DNA from: Aradus depressus
Lineage: Eukaryota > Arthropoda > Insecta > Hemiptera > Aradidae
Length of the DNA stretch: 64,000 bases
NCBI GenBank assembly: GCA_963662175.1
Contig: OY759215.1
Coordinates: forward strand, 31,560,066-31,624,065
Reading direction: 5' to 3'
Made by a program: the position numbers and the translations under genes. Below, piece by piece: positions 45,457-55,254 of the stretch (within the stretch, counting starts at the first letter, position 1; every line of letters begins with the position of its first letter). The notes under the pieces were generated by a model. It did no database searches. It was not told where the DNA came from and saw only the letters and a list, made by a program, of their open reading frames with translations.

Positions 45457-47035
45457 TATAGAATAAAATAGAAAGTTATTACTAAAATTATGTTGAACTG
45501 AACTGAAGTTTCAATAGAATGAATGACCTGTGAGAATCTGGATTTCAATGGGAGAATAAACCTCGGTCTTAGCCGCACCTTTATCCTCTGAGCAAGTTTC
45601 CTATGAAAATTATGGAATTTTTCTTTTACGAATGTTAAGGTCCATCAAATATTTTCATTTACAAACTGTATTAAAATATTACAATATTTTACTTAACCAT
45701 TCTTCTAATTTTGAGTTAAAAAAATTTGGTTTGAAAGAAGTGTCCTTTATTTTGAAGACACCTCTGGGCACGTTATTCACTTAACTCACTAATGCCTAAG
45801 CTTTACCCACTTTGTCTTCTTTTCGTTTTTTCATGACCCCAAGAAATAAGAAAAAATAAAATAAATGAAATTTGTTCCTAATTATTTTCAATCTAGAGCT
45901 ATTGTACTTTTCGCTTGCCAATCCTCCTAGCTAGTTGTTTGATTTTCAAAGCATCTTTCTCCGAAAATATTGGTATTGATAGAATTATGAAGTTATGAGC
46001 TTTTCATTGTTAAGGAACAGGACGATTGGAGAGGTTAAGATCAGAATATAGTTTTCAAGTTTTAAAAATCATAAATGCATAATTACAATGTTCCCATTTT
46101 AAAACGTGTTTTAAGGAAAAAAATGAACAAAGACCCAACCCCTAACCTGGTGTACAATTAAAGGTTAATTGATCTTTTAGGCAAATTTCTCGTTTTTCCA
46201 ATTTCCCCACCCTTATATTCGTTTAATAAATTTTCATATTGATGTTTACTATTATTAAAGATATTTCCAATTAAAATTACATTGTTTTGTGGTTTGTCAG
46301 CTGTATTTTTGTTGTTTCTACAGTACTGCAAATGTTCTTGTCATATGAGTGTCTATTCCGATGCCATCAATTACTTGCAGCTCTTTTGTCTTCAATGGGT
46401 TGTAATATATGTGGGAGATTGTAGGTTGTTATGAGTACCTCGTGGTTATTGTTATCAGGAGGAATTCCAGACTGTCTCTTGTGCAGTTGTAGTAAAGAAC
46501 TGTACGGCATCGTTCAGGACACTGTTATCTATCGTTATAGACCTTATGTCGAATCTGTCGTTAATGATATGTCTGAAGCTGTCTCGGTCGGTTGATAAGA
46601 GCGAGTCGTGCGGGGAATGGTACGGATGTACACATTACTTGGAGATGGGGAGAGCTGTGATCCTAGGAGAGTCGTCAAGATAATTAGTGATGTCGAACAT
46701 ACTAAGGAATGTTGTGAGTGTATTGGAGATGATGATGATGATGTTGCTGAAGTCTGATGTGGATGGAGGTTGTATGAAGGCAAGGATGGGGTGTCTCAAC
46801 TCCTTGGATGTTACCTGGCTGTCCTGGTTCTGACAGTGGCTGTTACTGCTGTATTGACAGGGTAGATAATGCTTATCACTTATAATATCCTATTAATCAC
46901 CTATTATTTTCATTTAAATCATATTCTGCCCTTTTGAATTTGTCTTGAGCTTTCGTAGCTCTCTCTTCTTGTACAAAACTTCAATGTCTTTTTTTCTAGA
47001 TTCGTTTCCAAGATATCAATAGGGGAAAAAGAAAA
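45457..47035. other. non-coding DNA
   Basis: No supported gene. 46330-46860 has higher GC and open minus-strand frames without recognisable motifs; a decayed retroelement is possible. Confidence 0.35.
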
Positions 47036-47109
47036 ACATAATAATAATAAAACATTTATTTCCGTTAAACAAATACATGGTAATAGGATACGTCAAAAGA
47101 ATTTATACA

Positions 47110-47452
47110 TTAGGTTAGGTTTTATGACTCATGCCCGGGCTTTAACTACGAGGTCATATCGCCTACTACCAGAGCGCTCTTTCGTCACTCTGGTGGACAT
47201 GAGCCCGACTCTACTGTGGGAGTCCTAAATTTTGCCTACCCTAAATTTTTATTCATCTAGGGTAGGGGTCTTTAACGAGTACCTGACATCGTACAGGCTC
47301 GGGACCATCGCTTAACGTCCCATCCGAAGGACGGCGTGCTTAAGTTTATTTTACCTCTCAGATAAAATAAACTAAGGGCCTCGGTCGGGCTACGAACCCA
47401 CGACCTTGAGCTCAGAAGTCAAGCACGCATACAACTGAGCTACCGGCGCCCT
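47110..47452 (-). mobile_element. SINE-1 copy, well preserved
   Basis: Right end GAGCTACCGGCGCCC, complete body, and left end TTAGGTTAGGTTTTATGACTC, so in sense the tail is AAAACCTAACCTAA. Inserted in LINE-C with at most a short CATTA duplication. Confidence 0.95.
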
Positions 47453-47486
47453 CATTAAGATAGCTTATAAATTAGATTTATAACTA

Positions 47487-47702
47487 GGGGGCCATGGTGG
47501 CCGTGCGGGCTAGAGCGTAGGGCTTTGGTCGCATGGTCTCACCATGGTTTGCGGGTTCGAATCCCGTCCGGGAGTGAGTTTTATTTCGTAGATAGAACTC
47601 CCTCCCGGGGCCATGGATGTCTTAAATAATTATATATAACACAATGACATGGCTAATATGCACCGTACATAAAGCCAAAAAAAACAAAAAAAAAAAAAAA
47701 AA
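47487..47702 (+). mobile_element. SINE-2, young copy
   Basis: 216 bp flanked by a perfect 13-bp duplication AGATTTATAACTA (47474-47486 and 47703-47715). The tRNA-like head begins GGGGGCCATGGTGGCCGTG, with box B GGTTCGAATCC at 47554-47564. A ~110-bp body follows, then AAAGCC and a nearly pure A-tail of about 25. Box B is an exact match and the tail is intact, as expected of a recent insertion. Confidence 0.95.
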
Positions 47703-48108
47703 AGATTTATAACTACTTGAGTCTAACACACGTATTATTAGTAATAATAACAAAACTATTAAAAAAAGTAAAATGAAATCAATAAAAACTGAATAAATAA
47801 ATGCTTAAAAATATATGAGTATAGAAAAAAAGAATAAAAAATAGATACATTTATAATAAGTAACCACATTTTTCAATTTAATAAAAATTAAGATAACTAT
47901 TTTTCAAAAAACTCTTCGGTATCTTTATCCCAACGATGTTTCGGGACGTTCTTACGTCCCTTCATCAGGCCTCAATGTGCGAGATATAGAAAAGAAAAAT
48001 AAAACAATGTAACTATAACAATAAATAAAAAAAATATAAATAAATATATATATATATTATTCATATATAAATGAATAAATAAAACAATAACGTACATTTG
48101 ACTGACCT

Positions 48109-48600
48109 TTAAGGTGTGGAGGAACTCTCTCCAAAAAATAAAAATGAAAGTTTTGTATCAAATAATGTTATTGGATACGAAACACGATTCTTTATTGTGA
48201 TTATATTACTTTTTGAACAGTGAGAATAAAATTCCGTTTCCGCGTGAAGGCTTTCCTCTAATATAAACCTTTTAAGTTGAAGTTTAAATTTTTTTATTGT
48301 ATCTATTGACTTCAAGAAGTGGGGAAGAGCATTAAAAAAATTAATTCCTTTATTAGTTAAATTTTTCTCAAATAGAGAAGAGCAATGTTTAGTTATAAGT
48401 CTTCTTTCTATCTTCCTGGTATCGTAATCATGACTAGTATTGTTGAGAGGGAAAATTATTTCCTTATAACCATTAATGTTTTAAATATAAACAGCGATGG
48501 CAAAGGCAGGCAAAGTTTTCGTTCATAGAGACTTATTTATGGTATTCGACTTAAGGAACCCTAAAAATAACTGGTTGGCACGCTGTGATTCCTCATAGAG
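48109..48600 (-). pseudogene. LINE-C reverse transcriptase C-terminus
   Basis: In one minus-strand frame: SHDYDTRKIERRLITKHCSS, LFEKNLTNKGINFFNALP and FKLQLKRFILEESLHAETEF. This matches the end of many CR1/jockey-like polymerases (YxTR...FEK...GxxxFNxLPxxIK...FKxxLKxxLL). It ends with a stop at 48109. The upstream part (LLYEESQRANQLFLGFLK) has stops. Confidence 0.75.
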
Positions 48601-48610
48601 TAAGGAGGCA

Positions 48611-49553
48611 GAAGTATGAAACGGGTGGGATGTTAACTAACAGAAATAAGAAAACCTTTCATGACTGGCCGACTAACTGACAAGAAGCTTCCAAGTCCAA
48701 TTTTGTCATAGTTAGACCAATAACTCATCTAATTTGTATCTCTTTTCCCATTGATAATATTTTGTAAGAACTATGATGATTAATTAAGGTCGTTCTTCAC
48801 AAGTCACGTCCTTAGGTCCCACCTTATCAAAATTAATTAGAATTTATAACCACAAATTTGTTCAACATGGGTCTTGTTACTCCCTCATAAATGCCTACTT
48901 TCGTTCTAATACTGTATAGACATTTACTTACCTTAAGGACTGACTTTCACAGCTCATTCAGGTAATTAATAACAAAATAGATATTATTTTTTGCAAGAAA
49001 ATGCCCCTTAACAGTTTTCTAAAATAATATAAGCATTTCGAGAATGAATAAACTAAGAAACATCAATTTCTGTTATTTCATCTTACTGACAGTGTTCAAC
49101 TTTTTCTGAAGATTCATTAAATGAATCATAAATATATAATGACATTTCTTACACTTACATTAAATTGTATGAGTTAGTAAAGGAAATGTTAAAATAGTGC
49201 TAAGAAAGGGTTGACGCCTCTTGAGATGGGGAATTGTATCTATTTAGAATCAAATCGACAAAACAATTAATTGTATCCACTGAAACTTTCAATTATGAAT
49301 CCACGACTTCAAATCATGAAATTCATACATCATTTTAATTAATACTGGCTTAAAGCAGATAAATGAATCATTATTTACATCATCATAATGCAGTATTACA
49401 CAATGCAAAACTATCGGGGATCCGGGTTTAGATGCGAGGGCTAAGGAAATAAAAATAACCTTTGGCATCTCTCCCCATTGAAGGAGTTTCTTCTTGGGCT
49501 TTTTTAGCCTATCCATTTTTTGGAAGGAGTTTCATTTAACTTTTACGTTATGG
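48611..49553. other. non-coding DNA
   Basis: Nothing recognised. Confidence 0.4.
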
Positions 49554-49891
49554 GTTAGGTTAGGTTTTATGACTCATGCCCGGGCTTTAACTACGAGGTC
49601 ATATCGCCTACTAACAGAGCGCTCTTTCGTCACTCTGGTGGACATGACTCTACTTTGGGAGTCCTAAATTTTGCCTACCCTAAATTAACCCCCTAAACAT
49701 AAAGGGCAGGGGTCTTTAACGAGTACCTGACGTCGTACAGGCTCGGGACCATCGCTTAACGTCCCATCCAAAGGACGGCGTGCTTAAGTTTATTTTACCT
49801 CCCAGATAAAATAAACTAAGGGCCTCGGTCGGGTTTCGAACGTTCTTGAGCTCAGAAGACAAGCACGCATACCCCTGAGCTACCGGCGCCC
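49554..49891 (-). mobile_element. SINE-1 copy, well preserved
   Basis: Same subfamily as 47110-47452: left end GGTTAGGTTAGGTTTTATG, right end GAGCTACCGGCGCCC. Box B is damaged (GGGTTTCGAACGTTC). Confidence 0.94.
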
Positions 49892-50128
49892 TATCTACTA
49901 TTAAATGATAAAGGGATTGTAGATATATGAGTAGGTATGGTATGCTAAAGGTTTATATAACCTGCTTGAACAATTAAAAAGGTTTCATATGGCGTCAGTG
50001 GGGACCGGAAACAGTGTAATCTTCCCTTTATGGATTACATTTTAATCTAATTTTTGTTTTAGTTATTAATATACCTACCTATTTTATGTTTTTTTTGCAA
50101 TTAAATACCATTTGAAGTTCTATTGTAG

Positions 50129-50375
50129 ACAGATTCCCTTGAATAAATGTCCACTAAAGAATATACGACTAGGAAATGTGTTCTATGAAATATATCTATT
50201 ACTTCATGACATGAGGGAAGAAACAACTCATTGGCGGCATTATGTAAACACTGAGCAAATTCGAAAACATACTGAAATATTTAGGATAGAAAACACATCT
50301 TTACTAAAACACGAGTTTAAAGTAAAAATTGTGAGGTTACAAATGAAGGATCTGATTAGATACAAGAATGACTAA
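50129..50375 (+). CDS. candidate exon, unrecognised
   Basis: Follows the acceptor-like GTTCTATTGTAG and is open for about 80 codons to TAA (QIPLNKCPLKNIRLGNVFY, THWRHYVNTEQIRKH, EFKVKIVRLQMKDLIRY). Composition is Lys/Glu/Arg-rich and protein-like. A possible donor AAA|GTAAAA near 50320 keeps phase with the next candidate. No homologue is recognised. Confidence 0.3.
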
Positions 50376-50486
50376 ATTTAACAATGGGAAGTTAGTAGAT
50401 ATAAAAAAAATAATAGAAGCGTAATTGATGCCTTCGCCTGAACAATTACTTCCCATGGACTAGCTGCCAGTCACATCTCTAGAGAT

Positions 50487-50592
50487 GTGCCTGACAGTAC
50501 ATAGACGGCCGCATTTCTGATGAGACAGGAAACTTGACAAACCGAATCATGCATTCTCTACCTCTAACTGAGTCATACAATATGGGGTAATT
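50487..50592 (+). CDS. candidate exon, unrecognised
   Basis: Acceptor GTGCCTGACAG, then YIDGRISDETGNLTNRIMH and SLPLTESYNMG to a donor-like GTAATT. Short, protein-like, in phase with a donor in the preceding candidate. A real gene, a decayed element or chance all remain open. Confidence 0.28.
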
Positions 50593-50655
50593 AACACGAT
50601 TTGAATGCATCTGAGATGCAGCCAATCTCTATTTAAATATAACTCATATTCCTAG

Positions 50656-50791
50656 ACATCCAAAATGGGTTAGAAGCATTATATTATTCAATCAAAGCTA
50701 TTAGAAAAATATGGGCTAGTGAATTGTATAGGAACTTTCCCGATAAAAAGCTTCAAGAACTTTTGAACAATAATTGTGATTCTATTAAATA
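50656..50791 (+). CDS. candidate terminal exon, unrecognised
   Basis: After TTCCTAG a frame reads DIQNGLEALYYSIKAIRKIW, ASELYRNFPDKKLQELLNN, then CDSIK and TAA. It reads like protein, but its phase does not match the 50592 donor; the phase-matching frame gives only HPKWVRSIILFNQSY. Confidence 0.28.
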
Positions 50792-51521
50792 ACTTTTAGC
50801 TGTTGATCTAGTTGCCTTGGTAGTAGGGCTCGCCGCTCATGTTGTATCATATTTTTTCATTTTAATTTTTTATATATATTCTTTTTAATGAACCTCTAAG
50901 TCGATGTTAAACAAATTGGCTATAGGCACGATTGTAAGGGACCTTTCTTTTCTGTGTACAAAAAAAATACGAGAGCCATTTTTGTGAATGATTTTATTGA
51001 ACTATGCATTTGATTGTTAATTACGCGTGCGCAATAAATAACAATTTGATTTTCCACAGAACTCATTGGACACATTTCAAGATATATATATATATATAAG
51101 AAATTTCATTCGCAACAAACAGACATGTTTTAACTGCAGCATCAACTGAGATAATTAATTTTGAGAACAGAAAATTCATAAATTCACCAAAAATTTCAAT
51201 TTTTATTTGATTAATAATGATAAAATTGATAGAACATATATTTAAGATTTTTTCAATCCATCGACATTAGAAAATGATCTATATATGTACTCCAAACATA
51301 TCTAACAATAAATATTCTTCATAAATGGTCTCATTTTATTTCTGAGGTCCCTAAAGTATAAACTGGAATACGAAAAATATTACAGAATTTCAGGTACATA
51401 TGATTGTAAGAGCTTCGTTTTACGACATTCAAGAAAAAAAAAGATGTTTCATTAGTTTTTTTGTGTACTATCGACAACATGAATTAGCTCTTAAGGACAA
51501 TTTATTTTTTTTATCTCCTAC

Positions 51522-51658
51522 TTAAAATTCAGTTTGCCATTTGGACGTTTTTCCAACCTCCTGGGTATTGAATTTGTCTCTCGGAGTAGCGAACCCTCTG
51601 AGCAGTGTATCTAGCCAAGTTTGAGGAATACCAATGATTTTATGTATTTTTTTGTTGA
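51522..51658 (-). CDS. candidate terminal exon, unrecognised
   Basis: The minus strand reads KIHKIIGIPQTWLDTLLRGF, ATPRDKFNTQEVGKTSK, WQTEF, then TAA, after an acceptor-like TTTCTGAG. The reading is convincing for protein, but no partner exon with matching phase was found. A GTGAGT donor at 51916 is out of phase. Confidence 0.35.
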
Positions 51659-52639
51659 CTCAGAAACTTATTTTTTGTCTTATATTGATAGGATATTTGT
51701 TTTTTTGAATTCTTATTTTTTTAAGGGGATTCAATAACTATTTGTAAAAAAATGCAAGTTTTGTAGTAACAACTCCAAGGCTGATTCCAAATCCCCAACA
51801 GTCAATTCGTTACTGGGCATATTTTTGTCTTAAAAAATAAAGAAAAATATAAATAAATATAACTATGCAGATCATTTAACGTTTAGAATATATATAAATA
51901 TATTTTGGATAATCACTCACTTGCTGGCCTGAAGATTTCAAGCTAGTCTGATTTCAATTACGAATATAATACTTTAGTTTTACGTTATTGAAAAAAAGGG
52001 AAGATATTTCAGAACAATCAAATTCCTGTAAAGACAAGGAGAGTTCCTAGTTGATAGTCCAACTCCTTCCTTACGTATCTGATGTACCTATAAAAATTAT
52101 TCTCGCTCAGCTAACTTGTCTTGGTTTATAACTAAACAATTTTTTGTGAAAGAGACAATATTTCAAAAAATTATTTTTTTTAAACTTAAATATCATAAGT
52201 TTCCACAATACGTTCCTGCGTTTCCCAACTTAGATGTTAAACTGGTAAAAGTTAGAATATTCATTTTAATTATTTATGAAAGAACATTTCGTATTTTTCA
52301 TCTTCTGAAAACGGTAAACCTAATGAGTTTTGAAGTAGAAAATTTTTAATTGTCGAGATTCAGGAAGTTACATGTCAGCTTATTTATTTTATCATCTCCT
52401 CGACCTTATTTACAATATTTTGTATCAAATAAAAATATAACAGTGCGCAATATGTTTGACAATGGTTCTGGAGGAGATTCCTATTATAAGGAGAGCACAT
52501 GGAAGGTTTCCATTATATTACCCAGAGTGTGGGTCTTCCCATTTCTTGCCTACCATATACATAAGTCAATCTTTCCTTTCGAGTTTCTTTGTTTTTGTAT
52601 TATGCAATGTCTCAATTTTACATCACATTTTGCATACAT

Positions 52640-53180
52640 TAGGCGGGGTGTTATAAGTTTCAAGCCTTTGTCTGTGTTTGTGTGTCTGTGGGGCATCCAA
52701 GACGGCTGAACTGACTTCAAAGCTTTTTTTTTGTTTTAAAAGCTGGTATCTGCGAGATGTTCTTAACCATGTTTGGTGGAAATGTCTTTTCCAATATCAT
52801 CAGAGGCTGTGTAGGGATCTCTGCCTCTATTACAGCTTGGAGTTTGAGCTCAAATGTTTATAAGGCCAAGCCACTCCCCTCCCCCCAAGCCTCCTCCCTA
52901 AACCCTTCGAGCCCCCCCCCCCCCCCCAAAAAAAAAAAGCCCTTCCCACCAAGGTTTCAGTAAAAAAAAAATGAATGAACAAAAACAATATTTTTGGGGA
53001 TTTATTTTTTGTGTCGTTTTTTTTTTTTTTTTTTTTAATGCAATCTTTTTGAATTAATTTACCGGAACCTTATGGTTATGGATACTGGTAATATGACACT
53101 TTGCAGACAATATTTAAAAAAAAGTCAAAATGGCACAAAAAATAAGGACTTTTTCGAGCAGCATTGGATATCACTGCTAG
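52640..53180 (+). mobile_element. possible Helitron-like remnant
   Basis: Contains GTGTGTCTGTGGGGCATCC, ACGGCTGAACTGACTTCAAA and a 3' end ACTGCTAG|T. This style is common in insect Helitron derivatives, but no terminal hairpin is visible. It includes a C-run and A-run at 52908-52940. Confidence 0.25.
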
Positions 53181-53366
53181 TAAATAAGGAATAGAAGGAA
53201 GGAAATAATTGCGAACAATATTTTAGCATAGAATCACTTTTTTTTACAATTAACGAAAATTACACACAATATACACTTCCATTATAAAAATAATTAAACT
53301 TACATTAAGGTCTTTTATTACAAAATATACAAAAAAAAATGGTGCCATATTTTGGGAATTATATTT

Positions 53367-54761
53367 TCATTTGGATTTATACTGATAGTTCCAGCTTCGT
53401 GGCCTCTCAAGAGAATTGTTCACATTGTTGTCTACAGATTTTGATAAGTTACTAAGGGCTTCATCTTTCCTTTGTCGCTGTTTCGACTTTTTCCTCCTGT
53501 TTCTTTCCTTTTCATCAGTCTCTTCATCAGATTGTGGATAATCGTTGAACACATCCGTGAGTGCCTCATCATCGTAAGTTTTGTATGCATTCTCAATTTC
53601 CTTCTCAGATAACTCTCCCTCCTCGTCGTAGTTGGCCTCCTCCTCGGAGTCGGTCATCGGCCTCTCTGTGGTGGAGGATGGACGCTTCCTCTTGTCGTAC
53701 TTGACGATGACTGGTGCGTTCTTGACATGGTGGAAGTGCTTGTGTTTGTTGTCTTTGATGAGGGGCTCTGCGTTGACCAACTTGGGGAGACTGACCCGGA
53801 ATGCGTCAGGGTTGAACCCTGGCGGTGGGTTGTGGTGTACATGATACAGCTTGTCATAGAAGTGGTGATGGTGATGCTCGTCCTCCTCTTCTTCTTCTTC
53901 TTCTTTGCTCAACTCCTTCGAGGCTCCTGGCATCTTCAACATCTGGTGTATCTGCTTCGTTCTGAATGTGCCAACTGTTTTGTACTTTTTGTCCGGCGGT
54001 TGGAGAGTGACTGGCTTTGTGTTGACTCTTATCGGGACGTAGTCATGGCTTTTCGAGATGGACATTTTGTAAGCAGGAGGCGTGGGAACGTCCCTTGCCT
54101 CTGTGTTCTCTCTGTAGCCATGAATATCGTAAGTATCCTGCCCACTCACTTCATTTCTCTCAGTTCTTGTTTCTAAATTAGATTGAAGTGTTGAAGGAAA
54201 ATCGTTTTCAGTAAATCTTCCAAAATCTTCTAGACTAAACTTGGGAAACTCCAAGACTGTGTTTCCGAATTTCTTTTTTCTTCTCTTGGTTGCCTCTTTC
54301 ACTTTAGCGCTGAGGAACTCAAACTGAACATCAAACTCAGGGTCGATGTCATCAAATGACGGTATTTCATCACTTGCAGGATATTCGATTCCTCCTCCGA
54401 GCAAGGCCACCAGCGGTGATCTTTTCTTTCTCAATTTCTTAGCATATTTTTCTGCAGACTTTCCCTCATTACTTAAACTGTTGCCATATTTCCCTGATTT
54501 ACTTTTACTTATTTCATTTTTATTTGAATTGTCTACTCTACTATTAATTGAAAACACATTAATTCCTTTTGATTTCGTTTTATAAGCTTCCTTCGACATT
54601 TCTGGGACAATGGAACTATCATTCTGAGTTCTGTTTCCTCCTATCACAGCTAATGTTTTCTCTAAGACAAATGACTTACCTATACTATTTGTTTGATTTT
54701 CATTCTTATAATTTATTTTAATAGAATTAAGTGCTTCAGACAAATTAGAAGGTTTTTTCAC
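53367..54761 (-). CDS. last exon of a charged, His-rich protein
   Basis: A 1.4-kb exon after acceptor TTATTTTTCAG, open for 464 codons to TGA at 53367. Low-complexity features in order: Asn/Lys/Ser-rich start, a dibasic cluster KKLRKKRSPLVALLGGG (possible furin-type site before a small hydrophobic patch), KEATKRRKKKFG, an acidic run EEEEEEEEDE followed directly by five His in EHHHHHFYDKLYHVHH, NPPPGFNPDAF, HKHFHH, acidic DSEEEANYDEEGE, and a basic NRRKKSKQRQRK end. No folded domain or membrane segment is evident. The His/acid block could bind divalent metals; that is inference. The family is not recognised. It is not part of the peroxidase frame unless an untested alternative splice exists. 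Confidence 0.75.
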   Translation of the reverse strand: MKKPSNLSEALNSIKINYKNENQTNSIGKSFVLEKTLAVIGGNRTQNDSSIVPEMSKEAYKTKSKGINVFSINSRVDNSNKNEISKSKSGKYGNSLSNEGKSAEKYAKKLRKKRSPLVALLGGGIEYPASDEIPSFDDIDPEFDVQFEFLSAKVKEATKRRKKKFGNTVLEFPKFSLEDFGRFTENDFPSTLQSNLETRTERNEVSGQDTYDIHGYRENTEARDVPTPPAYKMSISKSHDYVPIRVNTKPVTLQPPDKKYKTVGTFRTKQIHQMLKMPGASKELSKEEEEEEEDEHHHHHFYDKLYHVHHNPPPGFNPDAFRVSLPKLVNAEPLIKDNKHKHFHHVKNAPVIVKYDKRKRPSSTTERPMTDSEEEANYDEEGELSEKEIENAYKTYDDEALTDVFNDYPQSDEETDEKERNRRKKSKQRQRKDEALSNLSKSVDNNVNNSLERPRSWNYQYKSK

Positions 54762-55022
54762 CTGAAAAATAAAATAAATAAAAATAACCATTATTATATA
54801 CAGTCTGTCATATATTATTTTTTTAGTTTAATTAAAAATTATTTTCGAAGCCAACGAAGGCAAAAGCTAAAGCATCTAAGGAATAAATAAATAAATGAAA
54901 GCTCGATTTGTACAGCTTTATATAATACATAAATAATATGTAAATATATATAATATACATATTATGTACAACTTCTATAAATTCTGGCATTGTAAATTAA
55001 TCTTCGCATATCCTCGAACTCT

Positions 55023-55076
55023 ATCATTCACACTAGATATTATTCCAATATATTGGAATATCGAATTGGTGTGTGA
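55023..55076. repeat. small palindrome
   Basis: ATTCACAC at the left is mirrored by GTGTGTGAAT at the right, with CCAATATATTGG at the centre. Confidence 0.6.
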
Positions 55077-55219
55077 ATCAGGATAGTAAATAAAAATCAA
55101 CTTACCTAATAAACATTAGTGAAAGTAATAAAATATTACTTCTATTTTTCTGTAAATAGAAACATCAATATTATAGTAAATTACAATTTACGTGAAAGCT
55201 GATACAATGAACTACTTAC

Positions 55220-55254
55220 AGCACTTCCTAAAACTTGGCTGGTTCCCAAGTCAT
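55220..55254 (-). CDS. 35-nt exon joined to the His-rich exon
   Basis: Between acceptor ATATTTACAG and donor GTAAGT. It encodes DLGTSQVLGSA and joins the next exon in phase 0 to VKKPSNLSEAL. It needs a preceding exon ending in phase 1, which was not found with confidence. Confidence 0.55.

Larger units (their letters stand above)
47036..48610 (-). mobile_element. LINE-C copy split by two SINEs
   Basis: On the minus strand, the end of a LINE reverse-transcriptase frame (48.1-48.6 kb) is followed by a 3' UTR that ends in TTATTATTATT-type repeats near 47040. SINE-1 (47110-47452) and SINE-2 (47487-47702) lie within the UTR. Comparison with the 42.3-kb copy (ATACATCAATATAGCTTATA) shows the uninterrupted order. 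Confidence 0.8.

Noticed and set aside
47940..47985. A complete hammerhead ribozyme
   Set aside because: Only the CTGATGA and GAAAC parts with a stem are visible. No pairing for stems I and III and no cleavage triplet were found, so it is kept only as a resemblance.
52350..52963. Overlapping plus-strand frames of 60-119 codons
   Set aside because: They read through repeat-like DNA and a C-run; no domain and no splice context.
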